DNA of 64,000 nt, taken from contig JAJEIE010000031.1 of the NCBI GenBank assembly GCA_022827625.1, forward strand, positions 16,532 to 80,531, given 5' to 3'. Shown here piece by piece: positions 1-9,365 of the stretch (position 1 is its first letter; each line of letters starts with the position of its first letter). The notes beneath the pieces are model-generated. The model worked only from the letters and a program-made list of their open reading frames with translations, was not told the DNA's origin and searched no databases. The stretch comes from Candidatus Poribacteria bacterium (GTDB lineage: Bacteria; Poribacteria; WGA-4E; WGA-3G). A program made the position numbers and the translations under genes.

Positions 1-3000
1 ACTCCCCAACCCTACCAGAAACCACATCAATCACTTCCTTTAACCAGTCAATACCTCGTTTTGCTATTTTACGTCCGGCATCCGTTTCAAAGTGCTTCAG
101 ACTGACATAATCCTTCGTAACCTGATTCACAGCACGGGTTAGAATGTTAGCGTACTGGATCGGATCTGTGAAAAAGGTGTTTTTGATTGTTTCCAATGCC
201 CATGAATTTTCGCAGCCTATCGCCAATCCCATCAACAGATAACTAAATGGGTCAAACGAACCTGATTTTGCTGGCGGTAGCGGTGTATGCTGAAGTAACT
301 TCGCCATAATGCGAGCAGTCTTATCTTCATTTTCTTTCGCCTTTCTGATGACTTGTGTCAACGTAAAGTAGAGATATTCTTGTACAATGTGAGTTCTTTC
401 ATGCCTTGCTCTATTGTTCACAATGTGCCAGAATTCTTCCGGTGCCTTGTCATAAACTTGGAACAACTCCATCGCCGTTACCATACGAACAGATGGTACA
501 AGATCATTCGCAAGCGCCTCAATTGTGTCCAATATCTCCTTATCAGGTTGGTGAAACGCGAGTCTAAGTAGACCCCGAGCAGCTTCATGCCGTGGAAATG
601 GAGAATAACCTGGACCATCAAATTGGTCATCGTAGAAGGGATTTGGTTTGGGCTGCTCGTGTTCTGCGCCCTCTAAAAGTACTTGTCTGCAAAAAATGAA
701 TGACTCACTCTCAAGATTATTAGCAATTCGAGCTATAATTGCTACACAATTGGTTAGATTTCGCCAAAGTAAATCGGTTACCCCTTGATCGGCTTCTGTA
801 TCGCTTTTTAGTTTAGTGCATACTTCCCGTAACTGCGGTAAAATCAATTTGGCAGCTTCCTGAGTCGGTGTATCATTTCGCCAATCAGAACTGAATTTAT
901 TGAGATTCGGAGAAAAACGTTGCAATCCTTGATTTTCAGGTGTAGTCGTATCAACGCCCTGTCTTTGAAGCCATTTTTCCTCAGTAACAGGTTCTGTCCA
1001 AGTTCTAAAAGTGACAGGAGGTTGATTCTCGGGAATATCGTTTTTACGCTCCATATCTTCTCGAATTTGCTTCGCTTCATCCGTTCGCAGCAAATTTATG
1101 GAGATTTGTGCCAGGAGCCGGTTTCTGCACATTTCAAGAGATTCACGATTATCTTCGGATCCGCTCGGGAGTCTTAAGATACTCTTTTCAATCTGAAGAA
1201 GTTGGTCTGACGTAAACTCAGATGCAGCGGCTTTTAAAAATAGGCCGAGTTCATAAGAGGTTTCAAAATGTAATAGTACCGGTTTCGCAATACACAATTC
1301 AAATAGACGTGGCGCGAAAACTTTGGGAAATTGTGCAGCAGTTTTCAACAGCCGTTTCCAGAAAAATGCAACCCAAACTTCATCGCGGACAATATCAAGT
1401 AGTGAATCAAGGCGTGGATCTTCTGAGGCAGCCAATTCTGCAATAAATCCAAACAGCGTATCCGCCATTTCAATTGGCTCATCGGAGGACCGCTGTTCAT
1501 CCCACATATAACTATTGTCTTGGACAAAATATGTGGATTTTCCACGAAAATCAAAAGTTTTCGTCAAATTATCAACTGTTCCATTAATATAGAAACGAAT
1601 AATGAAGAAATTTAAACTTTGAATTGCTGCTCGCGCAGCAGTTCGTGGTAACACCTGAAGAAAATTATCAAAATGGTTCACTAACCTATATTGACACATT
1701 CGATAGTCCTGATGACGAACAGTCGCCATAGGGAAGATAGGTCCACCTCGAATAACCTTCTCATCACTATGCTCGTAACGGGCAAATACCGTACGATAAA
1801 TCAAAACGACGAACTTCGGGTCGTACTTCCAAATTCTATCAACATGTTCGGTTAAGGATGACAGAAAGCCTATCGGAAAATTCTCTTCCTCCGTCAGCTG
1901 GAGAACTTTTTCAAGAAGCACTCGTGATTCTTCAACATTCGTATGATATGTCTTGGCAACAAGTGGCACAACCCAATAACCACCCAGTCGATTATACCAA
2001 TCGTTCTCATTCATTCCTCTCTCCTGCCACACCCATTCAAGGAACCGTCGGCCAATCCGTCCACATGCCTCTTCAACATTTGCATCCGTTGCTCGCTTAA
2101 GAATATCCGAAGTGAGGGTTGCCAAATCCCAAGCAAAGTTGGCGTGCAAGTATTCCGAAATCTGATCAAAAAATTCGCTCCAGAGAACGTCACGTTCAAT
2201 TTGCAGTGTCCGAAGTGCTTGCAAAAGTCGTATTATTGCCTCGTTTGCAATATCCTCTCCACTCCGTAGTTTCTCTAAAAGCGGCTCGAATTGATTTATC
2301 TCACGAGCTTCACTTGCGATCGCACTTGTCGGAATCAAGCGCGCGACAAGGCGCAAATGTACAGATTGATCGCTTGGGAAAATATGCCAAAAAGTTCTCC
2401 AGAAACTTTTAGAGTCATAATACCACAGACGGGTGAAAAAATAGGTGAGGCTCGGTCGGAGAAAAAGCGGACGCGACGGATCCTCGGTAACAAAACCTTC
2501 TAGGTGTTGAGGAGCATCATCAATGAGTAGAACGCTAATTGCATAATCAAAAAGAATGTTGTGAGAAAAAGCAATCTGCCCTCCACTAGAAGATACCTTT
2601 GTCAAGATTTCATCACTCAGGAGATCATTCCATGCCGCCTGTCTAACAGGTACATCAAGATTCAGTTCTTCATAAATTTTGTACTGTTTAATAGCCAATA
2701 AACGTTTCTCAACCATCCGTTTCGCGATTCCTTCAAGAACGAACCGACGGGTGTCGCCATTACTTCGAGCCTCAATTCGGCGTTCCCAAAAGAGACCGAG
2801 TAATTGAACTTCAGAACGCACTTGGCTAAAATCGGGCAGATCTGGTGAAGTTTTTAGAATTTTTTCTAATAACCAGAGATTAAAGGGATTTGCAAGGATA
2901 TTTTTAAAGTCCTGAGAACCGTCGTTATAGACAGATTGAGGGCATCCAATCTGATTTAAGGCTTGTAGAATTTCGTCAGGATTGAGGATAGGAATTGTGA

Positions 3001-3481
3001 AATGGCGGCATGAGATGTCTTCGCTCTGATATTTGGTGTCACCAGGACTACCGAATAGCTCTAAGAGTTCTTGTGATTTCTTCGCGTCATAGGTACGGAC
3101 TGTAACGACAACATTCCACTTCACGAGTTCGCGAATTGCACGTCCGATCAGATTTAGGAAGCGTTTACGCGTCTGCTCATCCCGGGCAGCATCAAAAGCA
3201 TCAAAGAGTAAAATTGCGTTTTTGCCTGACACCGGGATAGATTTCAACTTTTCAATAAGATCGCCTTTGTAAGATAACTCTTGCTGTAAAGTTTTGGCGG
3301 TGCCATCTCCAAGTTGGTCAATCCGTAAAAGGAGATGTGGAACTTCGTTAGCCTTTAGGCGTTGGCGAAGTTGTTTCAGGACGTATGTTTTTCCAACACC
3401 CGGGCTGCCGATGATAACACCATCTCCCCGCGAGGCGAAATCTTGCAAGTCGTTCAATAGTTGCTTCCGCTCAATTTTCAT
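1..3481 (-). CDS. Large P-loop NTPase (STAND/AAA-like), partial at the window edge
   Basis: Reading the minus strand from an ATG at 3481 gives an uninterrupted frame of 1160 codons that leaves the window at base 1, so the C-terminus is missing. A Walker A motif GSPGVGKT lies at residues 25-32, almost at the N-terminus, and a hydrophobic Walker B-like stretch AILLFDAFDAARDE at about 89-102. The rest is mostly predicted helical and I recognise no second catalytic domain in it. The start overlaps the end of the SIR2-like gene by 11 bases, so the two are probably translationally coupled. A huge NTPase next to a SIR2-like effector is the arrangement expected of an anti-phage sensor (STAND-type proteins sense phage parts and trigger an effector); this role is inferred from context. 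A KAP-like or other AAA family is possible. Confidence 0.8.
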   Translation of the reverse strand, partial: MKIERKQLLNDLQDFASRGDGVIIGSPGVGKTYVLKQLRQRLKANEVPHLLLRIDQLGDGTAKTLQQELSYKGDLIEKLKSIPVSGKNAILLFDAFDAARDEQTRKRFLNLIGRAIRELVKWNVVVTVRTYDAKKSQELLELFGSPGDTKYQSEDISCRHFTIPILNPDEILQALNQIGCPQSVYNDGSQDFKNILANPFNLWLLEKILKTSPDLPDFSQVRSEVQLLGLFWERRIEARSNGDTRRFVLEGIAKRMVEKRLLAIKQYKIYEELNLDVPVRQAAWNDLLSDEILTKVSSSGGQIAFSHNILFDYAISVLLIDDAPQHLEGFVTEDPSRPLFLRPSLTYFFTRLWYYDSKSFWRTFWHIFPSDQSVHLRLVARLIPTSAIASEAREINQFEPLLEKLRSGEDIANEAIIRLLQALRTLQIERDVLWSEFFDQISEYLHANFAWDLATLTSDILKRATDANVEEACGRIGRRFLEWVWQERGMNENDWYNRLGGYWVVPLVAKTYHTNVEESRVLLEKVLQLTEEENFPIGFLSSLTEHVDRIWKYDPKFVVLIYRTVFARYEHSDEKVIRGGPIFPMATVRHQDYRMCQYRLVNHFDNFLQVLPRTAARAAIQSLNFFIIRFYINGTVDNLTKTFDFRGKSTYFVQDNSYMWDEQRSSDEPIEMADTLFGFIAELAASEDPRLDSLLDIVRDEVWVAFFWKRLLKTAAQFPKVFAPRLFELCIAKPVLLHFETSYELGLFLKAAASEFTSDQLLQIEKSILRLPSGSEDNRESLEMCRNRLLAQISINLLRTDEAKQIREDMERKNDIPENQPPVTFRTWTEPVTEEKWLQRQGVDTTTPENQGLQRFSPNLNKFSSDWRNDTPTQEAAKLILPQLREVCTKLKSDTEADQGVTDLLWRNLTNCVAIIARIANNLESESFIFCRQVLLEGAEHEQPKPNPFYDDQFDGPGYSPFPRHEAARGLLRLAFHQPDKEILDTIEALANDLVPSVRMVTAMELFQVYDKAPEEFWHIVNNRARHERTHIVQEYLYFTLTQVIRKAKENEDKTARIMAKLLQHTPLPPAKSGSFDPFSYLLMGLAIGCENSWALETIKNTFFTDPIQYANILTRAVNQVTKDYVSLKHFETDAGRKIAKRGIDWLKEVIDVVSGRVGE

Positions 3482-4508
3482 CGTCAATTCCTCGTTCCAT
3501 ACGTTGATTCACTTCTTCCAACCAATCCACTTGATCCGCTGTCGGTTGACTTCTAATTGTACACGCTTCGTGAATCTCATCAACGATTTGCTCTAAACCT
3601 TGATGTGAGTTGTCAGGGTCCTCATAAAATACAGTGCCAACGCCATATTCATTGTTAAGTCTTTTAGATTTGTCTTTGGAATCCTCAGCATCTTTGAGGG
3701 AGATACTCATAATTGCAAAATGAGTGGATTTATTCCATGTCCATAAATCTTCACTGACAGTCTCTAATATCTTGTTGAGATAAGGATCGTCCATGCTAAA
3801 ACCAACAAAAACGACTCTACGGGTTGCTAAAACCGCCCATAGCAGCCTGAAACGAAGTCTCGATTTGTTTTTTTCATCATCTTCGGCAGCTGGATCAAGA
3901 CCATAAGCACGCTTGTAGTCTTCAATACTTAGAATTATACTGTCTGCTGGGTTAAATGTCCCATGTAAATGTGCGATGCGGCGAGTCATTCTTTTATCAT
4001 TATTCATTGCCATTAGGAATTCATGAACTCGTGCGCCGGAATTCTCGTCAATAACCAATGAATTATCAGATGCAGACTCTTGGTCTATTGCACCTAATGC
4101 AGCTTCAAGCACAGTATCATAATTCGTTGTCAAAATTCCTCTAAAAGGTAATGAGACGAGCATCTTGTGAAAATCATCACATGGAGGAGATTTCCGCTCA
4201 AATAATCTATAAAGAAAATCATGATATCTACGCAGATTACTTGTTTTATCACGAATGTGTGATTTGATGTCTTCCGCGTATGCTAATGCATCGCCGCTCC
4301 GCGTTTGATCAAGACCGGTGCCACATCTATTGGCTAAATTCTTCAATTCCTCCAGAAGCCCATCCCAAGTCACATAACCTACACGTGCACTACTTCCAGC
4401 ACCAACTATGAGTACGGATTCTCCTGAAGCAACAAAGTCAATCAACTCACGCTTTCGCTCCTCATTTTCGTCTCGTTCCTCAGGTGTAAAAATTTCTGGA
4501 TTGTTCAT
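3471..4508 (-). CDS. SIR2-like (SIR2_2) NAD-cleaving effector candidate
   Basis: A 345-residue protein when started at the ATG at 4508; an in-frame start at 4622 adds 38 residues that look non-conserved. It shows the SIR2-like signature: GAGSS at 36-40 followed by a W at 48, the TTNYD motif at 127-131 with the catalytic Asn129, the HLHG motif with His182, and VGFSMDDPY at 235-243. No zinc-ribbon or signal peptide is seen. SIR2-like domains of this type in bacteria commonly degrade NAD to stop phage growth (known for ThsA, DSR and SIR2-linked Avs proteins). Here the domain is a separate gene overlapping a large NTPase gene by 11 bases, so an abortive-infection pair is the best reading. No clear Shine-Dalgarno sequence precedes either start. 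Confidence 0.88.
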   Translation of the reverse strand: MNNPEIFTPEERDENEERKRELIDFVASGESVLIVGAGSSARVGYVTWDGLLEELKNLANRCGTGLDQTRSGDALAYAEDIKSHIRDKTSNLRRYHDFLYRLFERKSPPCDDFHKMLVSLPFRGILTTNYDTVLEAALGAIDQESASDNSLVIDENSGARVHEFLMAMNNDKRMTRRIAHLHGTFNPADSIILSIEDYKRAYGLDPAAEDDEKNKSRLRFRLLWAVLATRRVVFVGFSMDDPYLNKILETVSEDLWTWNKSTHFAIMSISLKDAEDSKDKSKRLNNEYGVGTVFYEDPDNSHQGLEQIVDEIHEACTIRSQPTADQVDWLEEVNQRMERGIDDEN

Positions 4509-4655
4509 GCAAAAAATTAGGGGTTTGTCCAATTTCAAATTGTAACTTACCCACAATAGACCCTCCCAACTTCCCGTTGCTGTCTTCGTTAAAATAGTAG
4601 CACATTTAACTCGGAAAATCAAGATGAAGATAAATATGCTACCCTTATGATCTGA

Positions 4656-4684
4656 TTACGGCACACGGAGTGTGCCTACTACTT
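4656..4684 (-). repeat. Intercistronic palindrome, copy 1
   Basis: Read on the minus strand it is AGTAGTAGGCACAC, then TCC, then GTGTGCCGTAA: a 7-base GGCACAC/GTGTGCC hairpin. The stop codon TAG of the upstream ISP-type gene lies inside it. Related copies occur at 8511, 20727, 22522, 24242 and 58873, nearly always just after a stop codon and before the next gene. Confidence 0.8.
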
Positions 4685-7600
4685 TAAGGCAGGCAACCCT
4701 TCAACAACCGCCACCGTCTCCAAACTCACCGTAACCACCTTCCCAATCAACCGAACAATATACTGCGGATCGTCCGTACGGTTCGGGTCGTTAACAATAC
4801 CACTTCGTTTGTCCCTCTTGAGGCGATACTGATCCACGACCCACTCCAACGCCGAACGCGTGCCAAGTCGGTAGTCAAAGACTTGTGGCGGAATGCCATC
4901 AATCGTGAGGAATTTGTTGTAGACAATTTGCGTTTTGTCTCTGGAAAGTTTCATCTTTTCCACGCGCCAATCAAGTGGGACCTCAGGATTCTGAATGAAC
5001 TTGAGTTTATTGTATTCAGGTTGGGATTCGTAGTTAACGTGGATTTCCGCGAGCCGTTCGCCTGCCTTTGCGAATCCCCAGAAATCTTGAATATAGGGGA
5101 TATGCGGCAGATCGCGTTTGAGGTTCGCTTCATATTTCTCGCGATAGTTGGGATGATGCAAGAGTCCATAGGTGTAATGAAAGATGTCCCACTTGGTGAT
5201 GGTGTCGTCGTTATAATGCGTTCGGAAGTGTGTCAATGCCCAATCTGTGATGTTTTCTCGGCGGTTCGTCCCGTCTTCATCGTAAGTGTAGAAAGGGAAA
5301 CATTGAAAGCGATCGCGTGCCGCAAGTATGTGAGAATCAGGAATTAGATTCGCCATCAAGGTATTGAAATCTGCCCGGAAGCCGTGGTCGCTGACAATTA
5401 TCACTCGATTTTCGGTTTCGCTCTGAAGGTTAGGGAAGATAGACGGACAAACGTATACTCGTTCTGTCAGCATTCTGTCAAAGTAAAGATTTGATTTGGT
5501 AAACGGACGATAGATAGATGCCCTCATCTTTTGATGCGAAAAATCAACAGTTCTCCCTCTTTGCAAATTTCGTTTGAGTCCTTCACTCCACTTGATTTTA
5601 TCATCATCAGAAACAACAAAATCATCAACATTTACATCTTGATCTGTCAGATGCTGCCACTTGAGCATCTGCGAATTGTAGGTACTAATCATGCGGCTCA
5701 TATTTTCAGCGAGTGTACCCGGATTAAAGTTGTAAGCCCAGGCATCACGACTTGTGTTAACACCTGCCCCATAGATTTTGAAAATTACGCCTTCTACCTC
5801 ACCTTTTATCGCTTTGGCTTCCTTAGTCCCCATCGGTATAAAAGTGTCAAACTCAGGATGAAGCCCTTCAGTAAGCCACGTATGTCGTCCATCGGGTTGA
5901 ATGTTTTGCCACGGAATAGTTCCGACGTGTTGGCAATCATCAAGAAAGTCAAATTTCTGCTTTCTGTTCCATAGGTCATCAGTGCGATAGTAAAAGATAC
6001 GTGTGGATTCTGATAGGTTCTGTCTGTTTTTTACAAACAGATTGATGCTAACGCCGACACGTATTCCAAATACATTCGCATCGGAGACTTTTAAGCCTTT
6101 CCGTGCATTCCCACCTAAGTCGAAAATATAAATCGCGTCAAAGTCTTCCGTGAGGTGCTTCCGCATGCCATCAAATGCCACGCCATCCAGAAAACCGTTG
6201 TTTGTCACAAACGCAACAACGCCTTCATCTCCAATACGATCCGATGCCCACCGAATCGCCTTCACATAAGGATCCGAGAGTGCGTTTTTATTCGTTGCCT
6301 TTGAATCTTGCGAATACGTTTCTCGGACTCGCGCATCCATCGTCTCATACTTCCGATTCTTGTTGTTGTCGTTCTCATTGACCTGCCCCGCATTATAGGG
6401 TGGATTGCCGATAACCACAAACATCGGAGTCTCTTTTTGTTTTTCGACGCGCTCGGTATTCGCTGGCGTGAATAGCTGCATCTGCCGTTCTTCTGCCATC
6501 TCAAACGTGTCTACCAGACAGATACCTTGATAGGGAGCATACCGATGCGTTGCAGTGTAAAACTGCTGTTCGATATTCAGGTTGGCGATATAATAGGGCA
6601 GGAGCATCACTTCGTTACACTGGAGTTCAGGCGGATCCGCCGTATATTTCCGCTCTAACGAAATCGGATCCAGCTCCTGCATAAGACGGACGATGAAGTT
6701 GCCGGTCCCCACAAATGGATCAATAATATGGACACCAGCATCCGAGAGGGAACGGTTAAATTCGGTCTGCAAAATATGCGCAACGCTTTTCACCATGAAA
6801 TTCACAATCGGCTGCGGTGTATAGACGATGCCGTGTGTATCCGCTACCTTGATGGAGAAGCCTTGAAAGAATTGCTCATAAACAGTATTGAGGAATCCCT
6901 GTTTTTGTGAGAAATCGGTAATCGTACTGGCAGTTGTCTCAATCGCAGCGTAGAACGGCTCCAAGGGACGAAGAAATTCTGATCGGTTCAACGTCCGCTC
7001 AGTAAGCACATCAATGACGTTTTCAATTTCACGAGCGATAATATTTCGGCGGGTAAAATCAGGATTATCAAAAACAGTGCGGAAGATGCGCTCTGTCAAC
7101 AGATGCTGGATAAGCATCTCCTCTACGGCAGCAATAGAGAGGTTCGGATTAATGGAGACTTGGCACTGCTGATGAAAACGGGTGAACGCCTCATGAAAAT
7201 GTGGACTGTTTTGGCGTTCCGTTTCAATTAACGCTGCCAATTTTTCGCCGAGTTCCGGCACCGTCTCTCTGAATTCAGAAACTGCCGCATGCCACGCCGT
7301 GATGTTCTCTTCCTGATAGGCGAAGAAGGTCTGGAGAACGTGGACAAGGTTTCTCGGCTCAGTGATGTCAAGGTCAAGTTGGAGCTGCCCGTGTTGATAG
7401 AGGAGGGCGTGGGTTGGCGATTGGATAACGATGTTTTTCGAGGGATAGCCTGCAGCGAACTTCTTGTCCGCTTCAACGTATAGGTCGTCCCGTGTATCTT
7501 TCGCTTCCCAATAACCGTGTGGTAAACCGTAGGTATCGACGACTTCACCATCAGGCGTTATTCGTCTTCTCTCCGGCGTGTAGTGTGTCTTTTCACAGAG

Positions 7601-7759
7601 GAGAGTGAGGTCGGATTTGTGGCAGTAGTGCTGGAGGAGGTTTTGGAATGCGGCGCGGACAGTGCCTTCATTTTCCGCACCGTGTTGTGCATATTTTTTC
7701 AGTTCAGCGTAATATGTTTTGATGGGTTTGTGCGTCGGTTTGATGTTGGTATCTGGCAT
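4679..7759 (-). CDS. Type ISP-like restriction-modification enzyme without helicase
   Basis: 1026 residues. The N-terminal 150 residues look like a PD-(D/E)xK nuclease (Asp75, then EAK at 85-87). The central part is an N6-adenine methyltransferase: a DPFVGTGNF SAM-binding motif near 346 and the catalytic NPPY near 451. The C-terminal 400 residues match the expected position of the target recognition region of type ISP enzymes. Known single-chain ISP enzymes such as LlaBIII are about 1600 residues and carry a helicase between nuclease and methylase; no helicase motifs are visible here. The start at 7759 has GGAGAA seven bases upstream. It lies directly upstream of the SIR2/NTPase pair in the same direction, separated by a palindrome. 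It could restrict, only methylate, or act in a BREX-like way. Confidence 0.85.
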   Translation of the reverse strand: MPDTNIKPTHKPIKTYYAELKKYAQHGAENEGTVRAAFQNLLQHYCHKSDLTLLCEKTHYTPERRRITPDGEVVDTYGLPHGYWEAKDTRDDLYVEADKKFAAGYPSKNIVIQSPTHALLYQHGQLQLDLDITEPRNLVHVLQTFFAYQEENITAWHAAVSEFRETVPELGEKLAALIETERQNSPHFHEAFTRFHQQCQVSINPNLSIAAVEEMLIQHLLTERIFRTVFDNPDFTRRNIIAREIENVIDVLTERTLNRSEFLRPLEPFYAAIETTASTITDFSQKQGFLNTVYEQFFQGFSIKVADTHGIVYTPQPIVNFMVKSVAHILQTEFNRSLSDAGVHIIDPFVGTGNFIVRLMQELDPISLERKYTADPPELQCNEVMLLPYYIANLNIEQQFYTATHRYAPYQGICLVDTFEMAEERQMQLFTPANTERVEKQKETPMFVVIGNPPYNAGQVNENDNNKNRKYETMDARVRETYSQDSKATNKNALSDPYVKAIRWASDRIGDEGVVAFVTNNGFLDGVAFDGMRKHLTEDFDAIYIFDLGGNARKGLKVSDANVFGIRVGVSINLFVKNRQNLSESTRIFYYRTDDLWNRKQKFDFLDDCQHVGTIPWQNIQPDGRHTWLTEGLHPEFDTFIPMGTKEAKAIKGEVEGVIFKIYGAGVNTSRDAWAYNFNPGTLAENMSRMISTYNSQMLKWQHLTDQDVNVDDFVVSDDDKIKWSEGLKRNLQRGRTVDFSHQKMRASIYRPFTKSNLYFDRMLTERVYVCPSIFPNLQSETENRVIIVSDHGFRADFNTLMANLIPDSHILAARDRFQCFPFYTYDEDGTNRRENITDWALTHFRTHYNDDTITKWDIFHYTYGLLHHPNYREKYEANLKRDLPHIPYIQDFWGFAKAGERLAEIHVNYESQPEYNKLKFIQNPEVPLDWRVEKMKLSRDKTQIVYNKFLTIDGIPPQVFDYRLGTRSALEWVVDQYRLKRDKRSGIVNDPNRTDDPQYIVRLIGKVVTVSLETVAVVEGLPALK

Positions 7760-8184
7760 CTATTTCTCCGGACGTTGTGAGTATAGGAAATAATGCCAAA
7801 TTATACACAAATCAGCACACAATCGCAAGCGGAATTTCGTTGCCGATAGCGTCATTTAGAAACGCAGTCGGGATTTGGAAATCCCTCCTACAAGAGAATT
7901 GAATACCTTTGCGCTGTTCACCCGACTATTCATATCTGGAAAATTTGACAAGTACGCTCACGCATACGACAGAAAGCACGATTAGAAAATTCATTGTCCT
8001 TCCCTCCTCAATTTCTCAAGATTTTTGATGTTTCTATAAAATATAATGACATGCTTTAGTAATACGTAATATCTGTGAAAAGGTGACAAAAATTTGTGAT
8101 GAATTAACAGAAACCATTGACACCCAAACGCTCTTACCCTATAATATTCCTAAAATCGATAACGAATGAATCCATAAAAAATAG
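7760..8184. other. Intergenic region between divergent genes
   Basis: 425 bases with no convincing gene. It holds the putative promoter of the ISP-type gene at 7800-7828, a 7-base palindrome (GGGATTT-GG-AAATCCC) at 7870-7885 that looks like one of the dispersed hairpins, and an isolated TATAAT at 8043-8048 without a good -35 that may serve the rightward genes. Confidence 0.6.
7800..7828 (-). promoter_or_regulatory. Putative sigma-70 promoter of the ISP-type gene
   Basis: On the minus strand a TTGCGA box (7823-7828) and a perfect TATAAT box (7800-7805) are separated by 17 bases, about 40 bases before the ATG at 7759. Confidence 0.55.
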
Positions 8185-8508
8185 ATGCTTTCACAAGAAT
8201 ACATAGAAAAATGTCAACACCCCCAAATTCAGGCACTTCGACCTGACTCAGAAAACTCGAAAGGCTTGTGGATACCAACCGCTGAACAACTTCAGCAACT
8301 CTTAACTCAGAAACTCCCCTATCCAGACCGGTCGGTTTTACGCCGTACCGCAGACGGATGGGAATATCAAACTTATTTTCGTGAGTGGGCAGCCGATTAC
8401 GGCACTTATATTGATACACACCGCCAGTTTACTGGCACTGATACCGAAAGTGTGCTTTTACAAGTATTAATGGCTTTTCTCGGTATCAGTGAACGATGGA
8501 TGGTATAA
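8185..8508 (+). CDS. Unrecognised 107-residue protein
   Basis: Small soluble protein, no signal peptide, membrane segment or known motif. It is rich in aromatic residues (WIPTAEQLQ near 30, WEYQTYFREWAADYG near 70), which makes a real fold likely. There is no clear Shine-Dalgarno sequence before the ATG. Its stop codon is followed at once by an intercistronic palindrome and, 43 bases on, by the next gene in the same direction, so the two are probably co-transcribed. Codon usage resembles that of neighbouring real genes. I cannot assign a function. Confidence 0.6.
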   Translation: MLSQEYIEKCQHPQIQALRPDSENSKGLWIPTAEQLQQLLTQKLPYPDRSVLRRTADGWEYQTYFREWAADYGTYIDTHRQFTGTDTESVLLQVLMAFLGISERWMV

Positions 8509-8510
8509 GC

Positions 8511-8537
8511 AGTAGGCGCACACCGTTGTGCCGTAAC
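8511..8537 (+). repeat. Intercistronic palindrome, copy 2
   Basis: AGTAGGCGCACACC followed by GTTGTGCCGTAAC, beginning two bases after the TAA stop of the preceding gene and ending 14 bases before the next ATG. The stem is imperfect relative to copies 1 and 4. Confidence 0.75.
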
Positions 8538-8551
8538 GTAAAAGGAATACG

Positions 8552-9262
8552 ATGACATTTGCAACGCTACTGGCAACAATTGAAGATTACAAACTGATAG
8601 GCACCTCAAACCTTGAAACTTTATCAACACTCCTCAACGATACATTCGGCGATTGGTTCGCATCGCAAGGCATAAGTTACCTCAGGATGTTGGGAGATAA
8701 CACGGTATGCCTAAACGTGAGAGGCGAACTAAAACACACCACATCAGTAGATGGTATAAAAACACGCTCCCGATTTCTTGTGATTTCGCTGGACCGAGTG
8801 GAGGACAATCCAGAGGCAATCGCGGAAGCACTCAAATGCTATAGCTTAGATGGAGATGGGGCTTATGTCTGGATTATTCCGGATGGCTACATGGCAGCAC
8901 TAACGCCGGCAGAACAGGAATGGGAAGCGCACGGCGGTGGGTATTTTTCGCATGAATCTATATGTATCTCCAATACCGCTGATAGAGATACGCGTTGTCT
9001 TTTAGAAGTGCTTTATGAGGATACGGCTCTGGAGAACGTCTCCTGCGAATTCGAGGTGCCTGCACATCGTTCAGTGCATTATCGACTCGACCAACTCAAG
9101 GACGCAAACGGTGAACCGTTGATTGCCAAAGACGCACCCGTCAGCTACAAAATCACAAGCCGTGATACCCGGATTGTCGTTCAAGGTTCGCGCATCCTAA
9201 CGAGCGGTGAAAACAGCATGTTTGCGAGTTTCGGTACCGTGATGGCGTGGTCCCCGCAATAG
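8552..9262 (+). CDS. Protein with C-terminal sensory-rhodopsin-transducer-like (ASRT) domain
   Basis: 236 residues in two parts. Residues from about 105 to the end resemble the Anabaena sensory rhodopsin transducer family: VWIIPDGYM, then SHESICISN, a beta-rich run ending VPAHRSVHYRLDQL, and VVQGSRILTSG followed by a short C-terminal strand. That family forms small soluble beta-sandwich proteins; in Anabaena it binds sensory rhodopsin, but most homologues lie in genomes without one and are thought to bind small ligands. The first 100 residues form an additional domain that I do not recognise. No signal peptide. The gene follows an unknown small gene and a palindrome; no rhodopsin gene is in the window. 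A carbohydrate- or ligand-binding role is possible but unproven. Confidence 0.75.
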   Translation: MTFATLLATIEDYKLIGTSNLETLSTLLNDTFGDWFASQGISYLRMLGDNTVCLNVRGELKHTTSVDGIKTRSRFLVISLDRVEDNPEAIAEALKCYSLDGDGAYVWIIPDGYMAALTPAEQEWEAHGGGYFSHESICISNTADRDTRCLLEVLYEDTALENVSCEFEVPAHRSVHYRLDQLKDANGEPLIAKDAPVSYKITSRDTRIVVQGSRILTSGENSMFASFGTVMAWSPQ

Positions 9263-9315
9263 TCCGGGACATCTGTACGATGCAAAAAATCCGCGTCTAT
9301 AGTCTATCAAAATTC

Positions 9316-9344
9316 TTGTATTTACGGGTCGGATAGTGTATACT
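9316..9344 (+). promoter_or_regulatory. Putative promoter of the TPR-DUF433 gene
   Basis: TTGTAT at 9316-9321, 17-base spacer, TATACT at 9339-9344; the gene's Shine-Dalgarno AGGAGAT and ATG (9366) follow immediately, giving a very short leader. Confidence 0.65.
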
Positions 9345-9365
9345 GGAATAAAGGAGATAATTCAA

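Noticed and set aside
8150..8419. Minus-strand 89-codon frame opposite the 107-residue protein
   Set aside because: No recognisable fold or ribosome site; the plus-strand frame fits the operon and palindrome layout better.
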